Source: Chitinophaga lutea
Lineage (GTDB): Bacteria > Bacteroidota > Bacteroidia > Chitinophagales > Chitinophagaceae
DNA: 64,000 bases
Direction: 5' to 3'
Assembly: GCF_003813775.1 (NCBI RefSeq)
Contig: NZ_RPDH01000001.1
Coordinates: 372,001 to 436,000, forward strand
In this document: positions 33,630-42,898 of the stretch, in pieces
How positions within the stretch are numbered: the first letter of the stretch is position 1
Layout: each line of letters opens with the position of its first letter
Program-made: the position numbers and the translations under genes
The notes under the pieces: generated by a model
Databases searched by the model: none
Told to the model about the DNA's origin: nothing
The model's input: the letters and a program-made list of their open reading frames with translations, nothing else

Positions 33630-35279
33630 TTAATGGTTTGTCAGAAAATGTTTCAGATCTCCGGCGGAATAGATATCCGGCAATTGGTAACCATTGACAA
33701 AGAAAGTAGGCGTAAAGCTAATCCCTGTTTCTTCACACCACCGGCGCATTGCATCAATCTTGTGTTCCTGTTTCGATTCGCCACTTATCGGGTGCTTCGC
33801 GGCAAATTTCTCATAGTCCTTGATATCCGCCAGGTACCAGTCGTCCAGGCCTTTCTTGATGACCTCTTCATTGCCTTTGCTTTGTTCCGATATGGCCAGC
33901 AAGTGTTTTACAGGAGCGGCCGCTGTATCTCCTTCCCTGTTACTCGCCGTGAAAATTATCTGCAATTGCACATTGGGATTATTTTCCAGCAATTCTTCTA
34001 TAGGAGCGTGCGCTCTGGCACACGGTCCGCAATAGGGATTACACACCTTTATGATTTTGTGGGGCGCTGCAGGGTTACCCAAAACGATGCCCAATCCATC
34101 CGGCGGAACAGCCATCCGTTTCTGTTTAACAAGCAAGGCGTCAAATATCTGCGGGTTATGCTTTAACCGCTGAAGGTTATCTTTATTCTCTTTGCTCTCC
34201 TTGGCCTTTTTAAAAACAGGCAACAGTGCGTTCACCGCCATGAAAGGAGCCCCGTAAGCCAACAGCACCAGGGGAATCCATCCGGGACCTATTTCAGCGA
34301 CGGGAAATGCCCCTGGCCATCCCGATGCTATAAATATGACCGACTGCAATACCAGTATCGCCTGCGCACAAAGACACAACACGCACCATTGCCGGGCAAT
34401 CCGCCATTGGTAATAGAGTGAGAAAAAAACATACGGCAGGGCCAACATGCTCAACCAGCCTAAAACTGCCAGCGCCTGTATATTCTGAAGACCTCCAAAC
34501 AATAATAGCAGCAGGTTCCCCGCAAAATAGCTGAAACCGATAACGCTCCAGCTGACGCCGCCTATTGTGGCCGCGCCGGACTGCAAAATTGCCCCGCAGT
34601 TTGTTTTTTTACCGATACCGCATATCTGCTGCAAAGCCGGGTTATGCTGATCGAGCTCATACCACAACAATAAAAACCCAACCGACACGCCCCCCAGCGC
34701 CAGCAAGCCATAGCCGAGGGAAGGCCATACGGCAGCTCCATGCTGCATAAAACCGGTTATGCCCGCAATACACAATACAAGGGGAAGGAACAACATTACG
34801 AGCCAATACAGCCCTCTTTTGCGCTTTTCTTCTTTTGCCTTTTTTACAAAATCCTTTTCCCCGGCAAACGCTCCCGCCTCCGCCAGCAGCGCTACGCCTT
34901 TATATCGTGCTAGAAAATTGTCTGCTTTGCTGACGTTCCACTTATAATTGGTCGGCTCATAGTAATGAATGTTGTCCCCTTCCATTTTCTTCACTATCGA
35001 GAAGTAATCCCTCCCGCTTTTCATACCCTTCAGCTGAACAATAAAGGGCGTAGGTAATGCAAACAACTTATCTCCGTCAAACCTCGCGGCCAGGTTATCA
35101 ACGCCAAACCGGTTCAGCACGTCACTGATACTTAACAGGCTATTGTAATTCGGGTGCTCTTCCAGTTCTTTCGTCAGTGTGGTGGCAGTTACCGGAACGT
35201 TTAGTTCCCGCAACAACAACATGGCTATTTCAGGGCCGTTGCTTTTGGGCTCAAATAGTTTTTTCAGGAATGAGTTCAT
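33630..35279 (-). CDS. C39-like / VKOR / DsbA-like thioredoxin fusion
   Basis: A 549-residue disulfide-forming membrane protein. Residues 1-130 resemble a C39 peptidase fold but hold no Cys, so this part is catalytically dead and probably binds leader or peptide. Residues about 157-350 form a vitamin-K-epoxide-reductase domain with several membrane helices and the redox Cys pairs C220/C228 and C299-x-x-C302 (CVLC). Residues about 395-549 are a DsbA/thioredoxin-like domain with CGPC at 417-420 (in CNPYCGPC). Such fusions oxidise substrate thiols and pass electrons to quinone. It is the first gene of the island and should form the disulfides of the Cys-rich peptides. Confidence 0.9.
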   Translation of the reverse strand: MNSFLKKLFEPKSNGPEIAMLLLRELNVPVTATTLTKELEEHPNYNSLLSISDVLNRFGVDNLAARFDGDKLFALPTPFIVQLKGMKSGRDYFSIVKKMEGDNIHYYEPTNYKWNVSKADNFLARYKGVALLAEAGAFAGEKDFVKKAKEEKRKRGLYWLVMLFLPLVLCIAGITGFMQHGAAVWPSLGYGLLALGGVSVGFLLLWYELDQHNPALQQICGIGKKTNCGAILQSGAATIGGVSWSVIGFSYFAGNLLLLLFGGLQNIQALAVLGWLSMLALPYVFFSLYYQWRIARQWCVLCLCAQAILVLQSVIFIASGWPGAFPVAEIGPGWIPLVLLAYGAPFMAVNALLPVFKKAKESKENKDNLQRLKHNPQIFDALLVKQKRMAVPPDGLGIVLGNPAAPHKIIKVCNPYCGPCARAHAPIEELLENNPNVQLQIIFTASNREGDTAAAPVKHLLAISEQSKGNEEVIKKGLDDWYLADIKDYEKFAAKHPISGESKQEHKIDAMRRWCEETGISFTPTFFVNGYQLPDIYSAGDLKHFLTNH

Positions 35280-35894
35280 TTTAAGGGCTTTTGTTTAAAA
35301 ACTCGACGTGGTTTATTTTGATCTTTGTCTCAAGTTCGCGGCATGAAATGATCTGGGGAAAAATAGTTGACCTTGCACTGTTTCCGACATTCACATCCTG
35401 TAAACATCCTGTTGCCCGACCCTGCTTTTACAGCGAGGCGCAACGGTACACGCATGCCAAACCTGCGCGACCGCGAGGCCACAGCTACATTTTACCTGGA
35501 AACGGAAAAATAAATGCGGGCTGTACGCGTATCCACAATTACATTAAACATGGCATAACATTCCATATCAGTAAGCACAACCCATTGCAATTGCATTATC
35601 CGGTGGTTGTCCTCCGGCGCCTGCAATACTGTGTCAATGAGACAATGTTACCTATTGTCTATTACCTTATTTACTTCCAGCACATTTCCTGAAAAAGGTG
35701 AAATCCGGGATTTTGAAGCGGCATTCATGTTGTTAACATCAGTTTATCAGGGTTCAAATTAAGGCTCGGGTTCGGGTTCGATCTTCAGCTTGTTGTTCCA
35801 AATCTAGTTGAGCATCCCGAAAAAAATAGCCACTATTTTTGCAAACATCTACGTTATTTTGACATTGCTGACATATAAATGGCGGATTCCGAAA
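35280..35894. other. Island leader region without a supported gene
   Basis: About 615 bp between the first island gene and leuA. A TGCAATTGCA palindrome lies at 35585-35594. An inverted repeat AGACAAT-7 nt-ATTGTCT lies at 35640-35660 and could be an operator for the HTH protein. The minus strand also reads TAGATTTG (35799-35806), a -7-like box, without a clear upstream partner. A + strand frame of 133 codons here has no support. Confidence 0.45.
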
Positions 35895-35895
35895 C

Positions 35896-35936
35896 AAAAA
35901 AGCGCCGTCCCGGCATCCCGGGAACAGCGCTTTATA
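35896..35936 (-). terminator. leuA terminator
   Basis: A composite stem (AAGCGC/GCGCTT with inner TCCCGG/CCGGGA) is followed on the minus strand by a run of six T. A diverged version follows the leuA fragment at 19098-19123. Confidence 0.8.
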
Positions 35937-36056
35937 CAGACAAAATAACTCCTTAGTAAATCTTGTTCAACGCGTCTACATACGCATGTACGCTCGCATT
36001 CACGATATCGGTAGAATAACCGAAACCGTAGTACGATTTGCCGTCGTGGCGTACGC
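35921..36056 (-). repeat. Right copy of the leuA 3'-end direct repeat
   Basis: 136 bp matching 19124-19259 with one mismatch; it covers the last codons of the intact leuA and the first part of its 3' flank. The copies are 16,797 bp apart. Confidence 0.95.
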
Positions 36057-37458
36057 GCATGTTCACTTTGCTCACGTCTTCGCTGCCCCCGCGCATGGCC
36101 TGGATGCTGAAGTCGTCGATGGTGATGTCGTCTTTGATGATCTCGTGAATGGCGTTGATGGTGGCATTCACGGGACCGTTGCCGGCGGAGCTGGCTTCTT
36201 TTTCCTCTCCGTTGATCTTCAGCTTCACGGTAGCCATCGGGCGGAGGGGATCACCGCATACCACCTGCAGCAGCGTTACCTTGATGCCTTTATCGTCGTA
36301 ATGGTCCACGCCGCCGTCGCCCATGAGCACCAGCAGGTCGTGGTCCGTAATTTCTTTTTTGGAATCCGCCATTTCGAGGAAGCGGGTATACACTTCATCC
36401 ACGTTGATCTTCTCGATTTTGTAACCCAGTCTTTCGAGATGGTGTTTCAGTGCGTGGCGGCCGCTGCGGGCGGTAAGGATGATGGAGTTGCTCTGCAGCC
36501 CGATATCTTCGGGGTTGAGGATCTCGTAGTTCTCGCGGTGTTTCAGCACGCCGTCCTGGTGGATGCCGGAGCTGTGCGCAAAGGCGTTGCGGCCTACGAT
36601 GGCCTTGTTCGGCTGCACGGGCATGCGCATCATATTGCTCACGAGGTTGCTGATGTCGTAAATGCGTTTGCTGTTGATGCCGGTAGTGTAACCGAGGGCG
36701 TGGTGGGTTTTGAGGATCATCGCCACCTCTTCGAGGGAGGTGTTACCGGCTCTTTCGCCGATGCCGTTGATGGTGCATTCCACCTGGCGGGCGCCGTTCA
36801 TCACGCCGGCGATGGTGTTGGCGGTGGCCAGACCGAGGTCGTTGTGACAGTGAACGGAAATGATGGCTTTGTCGATGTTCTTCACATTATCCATCAGGTA
36901 CTTGATCTTGGCGCCGTATTGTTCAGGCAGGCAATAACCGTTTGTATCCGGGATGTTCACAACGGTAGCGCCTGCGGCGATGACCGCTTCGATCATGCGG
37001 GCGAGGTACTCGTTGTCTGCGCGGCCCGCGTCTTCGGCATAAAACTCCACATCGTCCACGAACTTGCGGGCATATTTTACGGCTTCCGCGGCGCGCTCCA
37101 GGATGGCTTCGCGGGTGCTGTTGAATTTGTATTTGATGTGCATGTCAGACGAACCGATGCCGGTGTGGATACGTTTGCGTTTGGCGTATTGCAGGGCGGC
37201 GGCGGCGGCATCGATGTCGGCCGTGTTGGCGCGGGTAAGGGCGCAGATCACGGGCTCAGACACTGCTTTGGAAATTTCCACCACGCTCTGGAAGTCACCG
37301 GGGCTCGAAATCGGGAAACCCGCTTCGATCACGTCCACGCCGAGGGCTTCCAGTTCTTTGGCCACGATGATCTTTTCGACGGTGGTCAACTGGCAGCCCG
37401 GCACTTGTTCGCCATCGCGCAGGGTGGTATCAAAAACATAAACACGATTCTTATCCAT
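35953..37458 (-). CDS. leuA: 2-isopropylmalate synthase
   Basis: A 501-residue enzyme that condenses acetyl-CoA and 2-ketoisovalerate, the first committed step of leucine synthesis. The TIM-barrel domain opens with [15 protein letters not shown] (metal-site Arg-Asp), has [14 protein letters not shown] with two metal-binding His, and [15 protein letters not shown]-terminal regulatory LeuA dimer domain with the ALNKIY end allows leucine feedback. It is the last gene of leuCDBA; its 3' end is the site where the 16.7-kb island is inserted, but the frame and its normal end are intact. Confidence 0.96.
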   Translation of the reverse strand: MDKNRVYVFDTTLRDGEQVPGCQLTTVEKIIVAKELEALGVDVIEAGFPISSPGDFQSVVEISKAVSEPVICALTRANTADIDAAAAALQYAKRKRIHTGIGSSDMHIKYKFNSTREAILERAAEAVKYARKFVDDVEFYAEDAGRADNEYLARMIEAVIAAGATVVNIPDTNGYCLPEQYGAKIKYLMDNVKNIDKAIISVHCHNDLGLATANTIAGVMNGARQVECTINGIGERAGNTSLEEVAMILKTHHALGYTTGINSKRIYDISNLVSNMMRMPVQPNKAIVGRNAFAHSSGIHQDGVLKHRENYEILNPEDIGLQSNSIILTARSGRHALKHHLERLGYKIEKINVDEVYTRFLEMADSKKEITDHDLLVLMGDGGVDHYDDKGIKVTLLQVVCGDPLRPMATVKLKINGEEKEASSAGNGPVNATINAIHEIIKDDITIDDFSIQAMRGGSEDVSKVNMRVRHDGKSYYGFGYSTDIVNASVHAYVDALNKIY

Positions 37459-37476
37459 GATATATGAATTAATTAG

Positions 37477-38556
37477 TTAGTTAAGATTCTTCAAAACCTG
37501 GGTGCCCATGGCATCCGTACCCAGTACACAATCGTTGGGCGTATGTTTGTTGGCAATGTCCATGGTACGGAAACCCTGGCGCAGCGTAGCGTCTACGGCG
37601 CGTATAACCCGCTGTGATTCTTCTTTCAGGCCGAAAGAGATATCGAGCAGGAGGGCGGCCGATAAAATCGACGCCAGCGGGTTGGCGATGCCTTTGCCGG
37701 TGATGTCGTGCGCGGAACCGTGGATGGGCTCGTAGAAACCTACGCGGTCGCCCACGGAGGCCGATGCCAGCATGCCCATGGAACCTGCGATCTGGGAGGC
37801 CTCATCGGTCAGAATGTCGCCAAACAGGTTGCCGGTCACCACCACGTCGAAACGCTTCGGGTCTTTGATCAGCTGCATGGCGGCATTGTCGATGAACATG
37901 TGCTCGGTTTCCACGTCGGGATATTCCTTCGCGATCTCCTGCACCACTTCTCTCCAGAGGCGGGACGCTTCCAGCACGTTGGCTTTGTCTACGGAGCAGA
38001 GTTTTTTGCGGCGCGTGCGGGCGGCTTCATAAGCGCGGCGCGCGATGCGCTCCACTTCGTAGCGGTGGTAGATCATGAGATCGGACGCGGTGGTGCGGTC
38101 GTCGCTCCTTTTCTTTTCCCCGAAATACACGTCGCCGGTCAGTTCGCGGAAAAAGAGGATGTCGGCGCCCTGGAGGATTTCAGGCTTGATGCTGGAAGCC
38201 TGCAGCAGGTCGTCGAATAATTTTATGGGCCGCAGGTTGGCGTAAAGGCCCAGTTCCTTGCGGATTTTCAGCAGGCCCTGTTCGGGGCGCACTTTCAATG
38301 TAGGATCATTGTCGTATTTGGCATGGCCGATGGCGCCGAACAGGATGGCGTCGCTCTGCCGGGCCTTGTTCAGCGTTTCTTCCGGCAGCGGGTCGCCCGT
38401 GGCCTCGATGGCTACGTGACCCATGATGCCTTCGTCAAAAGTAAACGTGTGTTTGTAGTTGGCAGCGATCGTCTCCAGCACCTTCTTCCCCCAGGCTGTC
38501 ACTTCCTGCCCGATTCCGTCTCCGGGTATCACCAGAATTTTTTTTGTAACTCCCAT
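37477..38556 (-). CDS. leuB: 3-isopropylmalate dehydrogenase
   Basis: A 359-residue NAD-dependent decarboxylating dehydrogenase that forms 2-ketoisocaproate. MGVTKKILVIPGDGIGQEV is the family N-terminus; the substrate-site Arg residues (around KVRPEQGLLKIRKEL), FRELTGDVYFG and the metal site DILTDEASQ are present. GSAHDITGKGIANP is the NAD-binding loop. The open frame extends 34 codons further upstream into the leuD gap, but the ATG at 38556 is the correct start by homology. It lies between leuD and leuA with short gaps. Confidence 0.96.
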   Translation of the reverse strand: MGVTKKILVIPGDGIGQEVTAWGKKVLETIAANYKHTFTFDEGIMGHVAIEATGDPLPEETLNKARQSDAILFGAIGHAKYDNDPTLKVRPEQGLLKIRKELGLYANLRPIKLFDDLLQASSIKPEILQGADILFFRELTGDVYFGEKKRSDDRTTASDLMIYHRYEVERIARRAYEAARTRRKKLCSVDKANVLEASRLWREVVQEIAKEYPDVETEHMFIDNAAMQLIKDPKRFDVVVTGNLFGDILTDEASQIAGSMGMLASASVGDRVGFYEPIHGSAHDITGKGIANPLASILSAALLLDISFGLKEESQRVIRAVDATLRQGFRTMDIANKHTPNDCVLGTDAMGTQVLKNLN

Positions 38557-38564
38557 ATGTTGAA

Positions 38565-39164
38565 TTAGAAATTGAACGGTCTTGTTGCTTCGTATGCGCC
38601 GATTGTTTCGCGCAGGCTCAGCAGGTAATCGATATCGTCGTACCCGTTGAGGAGGCACGTCTTTTTGTATGGATTGATGGCAAAGGTTTCCTGTTCTCCG
38701 GTGGGCACGATGCGGATGAACTGCTCGTCGAGGTTCACTTCGAGTTCCGCGGCGGGGTCTTTTTCGATGGCGGTGAAAATCTTTTGAAGAAATTCATCGC
38801 TCACCTGCACGGGCAGGATAAAGTTGTTGAGGGCGTTGTTTTTAAAGATGTCTGCAAAAAAGCTGCTGACCACTACTTTAAATCCGTAATCAGCCAGGGC
38901 CCAGGCGGCATGCTCACGGGAGGAGCCGCAGCCGAAGTTTTTGCCGGCCACCAGCACCTGCCCTTTATAGATGGGGTTGTTGAGCACGAAGTCCCGCTTG
39001 GGGGCGTTCTGCTCATCAAACCGCCAGTCGCGGAACAGGTTTTCACCAAACCCTTCCCGGGTGGTCGCTTTCAGGAAGCGGGCCGGGATGATCTGGTCGG
39101 TGTCTATATTTTCTATGGGTAATGGTACCGCGGTGGATACCATGTTTGAAAACTGTTTGCTCAT
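38565..39164 (-). CDS. leuD: 3-isopropylmalate dehydratase small subunit
   Basis: A 199-residue subunit that forms the swivelling domain of isopropylmalate isomerase with LeuC. The family motif [14 protein letters not shown] near residue 20, [17 protein letters not shown] and [17 protein letters not shown] are present. It is encoded 18 bp after leuC and 8 bp before leuB, as expected for subunits made in equal amount. Confidence 0.96.
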   Translation of the reverse strand: MSKQFSNMVSTAVPLPIENIDTDQIIPARFLKATTREGFGENLFRDWRFDEQNAPKRDFVLNNPIYKGQVLVAGKNFGCGSSREHAAWALADYGFKVVVSSFFADIFKNNALNNFILPVQVSDEFLQKIFTAIEKDPAAELEVNLDEQFIRIVPTGEQETFAINPYKKTCLLNGYDDIDYLLSLRETIGAYEATRPFNF

Positions 39165-39182
39165 GGTGTTGCCTTAAAAATA

Positions 39183-40580
39183 TCAAATCATTTCCCGCAC
39201 GTCTGTCACTTTTCCGGTAATGGCGGCTGCCGCTGCGGTGAGGGGGCTGGCCAGGAAAGTTCTGGCGTTGGGCCCCTGCCTGCCTTCAAAGTTACGGTTG
39301 GAGGTGGCCACGCAGTACTTGCCGGCGGGAATTTTGTCTTCGTTCATGCCCAGGCAGGCGCTGCAGCCCGGCTGGCGCAGCTGGAACCCGGCGGCTTCGA
39401 ATATCTTATCGATGCCTTCTTCGATGGCCTGCGCCTCTACCTGTTTGGACCCTGGCACAATCCACACGGTCACATCATCGGCCTTTTTCTTCCCTTTCAC
39501 GAAACTGGCCACCATGCGGAGGTCTTCGATGCGGGAGTTGGTGCAGCTGCCGATGAACACATAATCCACCTTTTTGCCCAGCAGGCTGCTGCCCGGCTGA
39601 AGGTCCATATACTGGAGAGACTTGGAGAAAGAAGGTTTTTCCTTGTCTTCGATGTCGCTCAGCGCGGGGATGTGCTGGGTAACGCCCATGCCCATGCCGG
39701 GGTTGGTGCCGTAGGTGATCTGGGGCTCGATGTCGGCCGCATCAAAATGGAGCACGGCGTCGAATCCGGCATCCTCGTCGCTGCGGAGCGTTTTCCAGTA
39801 AGCCAGGGCCTTGTCCCAGTCTTCCCCCTTCGGCGCGAACTCGCGGCCTTTGATATAATCGAAGGTAGTCTGGTCCGGCGCAATCAGGCCGCCCCTCGCT
39901 CCCATTTCGATGCTCATGTTGCAGACGGTCATGCGCGCTTCCATGCTCAGGTTGCGGATGGCCTCGCCGGCATACTCCACGAAATACCCGGTAGCGCCGG
40001 ATGCGGAAATTTTGGAAATGATGTACAGGATGATGTCTTTCGATACCACGCCCTTTTTCAGCTGGCCGTTCACCTCGATTTTCATCCGCTTGGGCTTGTA
40101 CTGCAGAATACACTGGGTGGCCAGTACCTGCTCTACTTCGGAGGTGCCGATGCCGAAGGCCACGGCGCCGAAGGCCCCATGTGTGGAGGTATGGCTGTCG
40201 CCGCACACGATGGTCATGCCCGGCAGGGTGATGCCCAGCTCGGGACCGATCACGTGTACGATGCCCTGGTAAGGATGGCCCAGGCCGTAGAGCGCTATCC
40301 CGAACTCCGTGGTGTTGGCCGTGAGCATTTCCACCTGTTTGCGGCTCAGCGCCTCTTTGATGGGCAGGTGCTGGTCGATGGTGGGTACGTTATGGTCCGG
40401 CGTAGCCCGGGTCTTGGCAGGCCGGAATACGGGAATGTTGCGCTTGCGCAGGCCGTCGAACGCCTGCGGACTGGTTACCTCATGAATGAAATGGGTGTTG
40501 ATATACACCGCATCCGGAAAACCCGGCTTGCTGGCCACGATGTGGCTGTCCCAAATCTTGTCAAATAATGTTCTCCCCAT
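39183..40580 (-). CDS. leuC: 3-isopropylmalate dehydratase large subunit
   Basis: A 465-residue aconitase-family subunit carrying the [4Fe-4S] cluster. Cluster Cys residues lie in [14 protein letters not shown] and in GCSACLGMN (C-x-x-C). Further family blocks are [24 protein letters not shown] and the substrate loop [15 protein letters not shown]. It begins [15 protein letters not shown], the usual N-terminus. It is first in the leuCDBA operon; the promoter must lie in the 244-bp gap toward the divergent gene at 40825. Confidence 0.96.
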   Translation of the reverse strand: MGRTLFDKIWDSHIVASKPGFPDAVYINTHFIHEVTSPQAFDGLRKRNIPVFRPAKTRATPDHNVPTIDQHLPIKEALSRKQVEMLTANTTEFGIALYGLGHPYQGIVHVIGPELGITLPGMTIVCGDSHTSTHGAFGAVAFGIGTSEVEQVLATQCILQYKPKRMKIEVNGQLKKGVVSKDIILYIISKISASGATGYFVEYAGEAIRNLSMEARMTVCNMSIEMGARGGLIAPDQTTFDYIKGREFAPKGEDWDKALAYWKTLRSDEDAGFDAVLHFDAADIEPQITYGTNPGMGMGVTQHIPALSDIEDKEKPSFSKSLQYMDLQPGSSLLGKKVDYVFIGSCTNSRIEDLRMVASFVKGKKKADDVTVWIVPGSKQVEAQAIEEGIDKIFEAAGFQLRQPGCSACLGMNEDKIPAGKYCVATSNRNFEGRQGPNARTFLASPLTAAAAAITGKVTDVREMI

Positions 40581-40824
40581 GCGTAATTAGCTTTTTCTCG
40601 CGGCCGTTTCAGGCATGTAAATGTATATCATATGTTATTAATTCAATATCAAAATACATTCGCCGTGAATGCCGTATATTTGTAATTCCTGACGCTTTAC
40701 ACCTTCAAATCTAATTGACACATTTAAACCACAGATCGTTAAATTTGTCATTATTACGATTAGCAACTGTCTTACGCAGCCAATAATTTATTGAAAATCA
40801 AGAATTTACAACTTTGTAACAACG

Positions 40825-42378
40825 ATGTCCAACACGCAGAACGATGCGTTATTCATACTGATAAAAACGCTCACAAAAGCAGAAAAACGGAATTTCCAGC
40901 TGGCTTTTAACCGGGATAACACCAAGGAGGACGTACTTTTCATACAGCTGTTCCAGGCTTTGGACAAAATGAAGGAGTACGACGAGGAGCAGGTTCTGAA
41001 GAAGGTGCCCGACATCAAAAAACAGCAGTTGAGCAATGTAAAGGCCCACCTGTACAAACATCTCCTCACCACCCTGCGTTTGCTGTATAAAACCAAGGAT
41101 CCGCTGATCGAGCTGCGGGAGCAGCTGGACTATGCCCGTGTGCTGTACAACAAGGGGCTGTACAACCAGAGCCTGAAAATCCTGGCCAAGGCCAAAACCA
41201 GTGCGCGCGAGCAGGAGGAAGTGATGCTGTATTTCGAGATCGTGGAGTTTGAAAAGCTGATCGAAAGCCGCCACATCACCCGCAGCCTCGATAACCGGGC
41301 CGAGGAGCTGAGCGACGAAAGCCGCATCATCAACGAGCAGCTCAACAATGTGAGCAAACTCTCCACCCTGGCCCTGCGCATGTACGGCATGTACCTCAAG
41401 CTGGGCCATGCCCGGGACGAGAAGGATTCCCACATGCTGAAAAGCTTTTTCGAGACCAACCTGCCCGGCGTACGGCAGGGCAGCATGAGCTTTTACGAGC
41501 GCATCTACCTGTACCAGGCGTACTGCTGGTATTATTACATCCTCCAGGACTTCGTGATGTATTACCGGTATACCCAGAAGTGGGTGGACCTGTTCACCGA
41601 ATACCCCGTGCTGAAAGACACGGATGTGGACCTGTATATCAAAGCCCTGCATAACCTGCTTACGGCGCACTTCCACACCATGAACCACGAGAAGTTCATC
41701 GAGGTGCTGGGCGTGATGGAGAGTTTCATCATCGAAAAGGAAGAAAGCCTCAACGAAAACACCCGTACCTCCGCCTTCGTGTACCTGTACACGAGCAAGA
41801 TCAACAGCCACTTCCTCGACGGTACTTTTACCGAGGGGCTGAAGCTGGTGGCCGAGGTGGAGGAAAAAATCTCCGAGCACCAGCTGACAGTGGACCAGCA
41901 CCGGGTGCTGGTGTTCTATTACAAGATCGCCTGCCTGTATTTCGGCAGCGGCGACAATAACAACGCCATTGTTTACCTGAACAAGATCATCCACCTGCGC
42001 ATCGGCAACCTGCGAGCAGACATCCAGTGTTTTGCGCGCATCCTCCACCTGATCGCGCATTACGAGCTGGAGAACTACAGCCTGGTGGAATACCTCATCA
42101 AATCCGTGTACCACTTCATCGCCAAGAACAAAGACCTTAGCCAGGTGATGGAAGAGATCCTCAAGTTCCTCCGCAAAAACATGTACGCCAACCCCAAGGC
42201 GCTGCGCACGGCGTTCAGGGATCTGAAGGAAAAGCTCGAAGTGATCGCCAAAAACCCGTACGAGCGGCGCAGTTACCTGTACCTCGACATCGTGAGCTGG
42301 CTGGAAAGCAAAATCGAAGGCATTCCCGTGCAGGAGGTGATCAGGAAGAAGTTCCTCAACAAGGTGCCGCGGATTTAA
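40825..42378 (+). CDS. Conserved helical-repeat (TPR-like) protein of unknown function
   Basis: A 517-residue, almost entirely helical cytoplasmic protein without signal peptide or membrane segment. Helix pairs of about 35 residues recur (for example LDYARVLYNKGLYNQSLKIL and HLIAHYELENYSLVEYLIKS), so a TPR-like superhelix for protein contacts is likely. It resembles proteins found widely in Bacteroidota but never assigned a role. It is monocistronic, divergent from leuC and followed by the riboswitch of the nrd operon. Rich in Lys and Glu. Confidence 0.8.
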   Translation: MSNTQNDALFILIKTLTKAEKRNFQLAFNRDNTKEDVLFIQLFQALDKMKEYDEEQVLKKVPDIKKQQLSNVKAHLYKHLLTTLRLLYKTKDPLIELREQLDYARVLYNKGLYNQSLKILAKAKTSAREQEEVMLYFEIVEFEKLIESRHITRSLDNRAEELSDESRIINEQLNNVSKLSTLALRMYGMYLKLGHARDEKDSHMLKSFFETNLPGVRQGSMSFYERIYLYQAYCWYYYILQDFVMYYRYTQKWVDLFTEYPVLKDTDVDLYIKALHNLLTAHFHTMNHEKFIEVLGVMESFIIEKEESLNENTRTSAFVYLYTSKINSHFLDGTFTEGLKLVAEVEEKISEHQLTVDQHRVLVFYYKIACLYFGSGDNNNAIVYLNKIIHLRIGNLRADIQCFARILHLIAHYELENYSLVEYLIKSVYHFIAKNKDLSQVMEEILKFLRKNMYANPKALRTAFRDLKEKLEVIAKNPYERRSYLYLDIVSWLESKIEGIPVQEVIRKKFLNKVPRI

Positions 42379-42569
42379 GCAGGCGTGCCAGTTTCCCGAC
42401 ACATTTAACCTTTATTTCATATCAGGGGCGTGCATATCCATGTGTAAAAGTCGGGAATGTACACCCCTGCTACCTTCGCAAAATTGTTGTTTTCTTTATC
42501 CACATAGGGGGATAACTTATGAGTTTGCCTGGCTGCTCCGATCGTTACATTTGCATCAGTTCTTGACTT

Positions 42570-42765
42570 CGTTGCTTTGGCTTCTATCGAAAACAAAACG
42601 TGTGAATTAATAGGGAATCGTGTGGAACTCACGAGCAGACGCGCTACTGTGATCCCCTGACCCGTTTACCAACGGAAGATGCCGGAAACCTCCTACATGC
42701 CACTGTCCCGGAAACGGGGCGGGAAGGCACACCCGGCAAGGGAAAGCCAGGAGACCTGCCAAAGC
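42570..42765 (+). ncRNA. Cobalamin (B12) riboswitch upstream of nrdBA
   Basis: The aptamer landmarks appear in order: the GGGAAT start of the core (42613 onward), the paired CGTGTGGAACTCACG arm, GCGCTACTGTGATC, GCCGGAAACC, ATGCCACTG, GGGAAGGC and the B12 box AGCCAGGAGACCTGCC at 42745-42760. A hairpin (GTCAAAACCTT...AAGG...ATTTTGAC, about 42775-42813) follows and may be the expression platform. The next gene is nrdB, 130 bp downstream. Exact 5' end is approximate. Confidence 0.88.
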
Positions 42766-42898
42766 AATGTTTTTGTCAAAACCTTCGCGAAACAAGGTAA
42801 TGGCGATTTTGACCCTTAGAGTATCACTTCCAGGATATCATGCCGCCGTCCCCTCCCGTGAATAACAGGACAGTAAAGCCATATAAAAAAATATTTGT

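Noticed and set aside
35291..35692. 133-codon + frame upstream of the island, possibly a small gene.
   Set aside because: No recognisable motif, no sensible composition, and it lies in the putative regulatory region; kept as intergenic.
19260..35920. Reading the island as an LPS or capsule locus.
   Set aside because: No sugar-nucleotide synthesis genes, flippase, polymerase or ligase are present, while GG-leader peptides and a C39 exporter are; kept only as an alternative role for some transferases.
19260..35920. Reading the island as a lanthipeptide or radical-SAM RiPP cluster because the leaders are of the TIGR04149 type.
   Set aside because: No dehydratase, cyclase or radical SAM gene lies in the island; the only radical SAM protein in the window is lipA, far away.
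35986..37467. 493-codon + frame opposite leuA, and similar long antisense frames opposite nrdA, nrdB, AsmA and hom.
   Set aside because: Strong homologous genes occupy the other strand and the antisense products show only mirror-codon composition.
42417..42632. 71-codon minus frame over the cobalamin riboswitch.
   Set aside because: Overlaps the conserved aptamer and has no motif.
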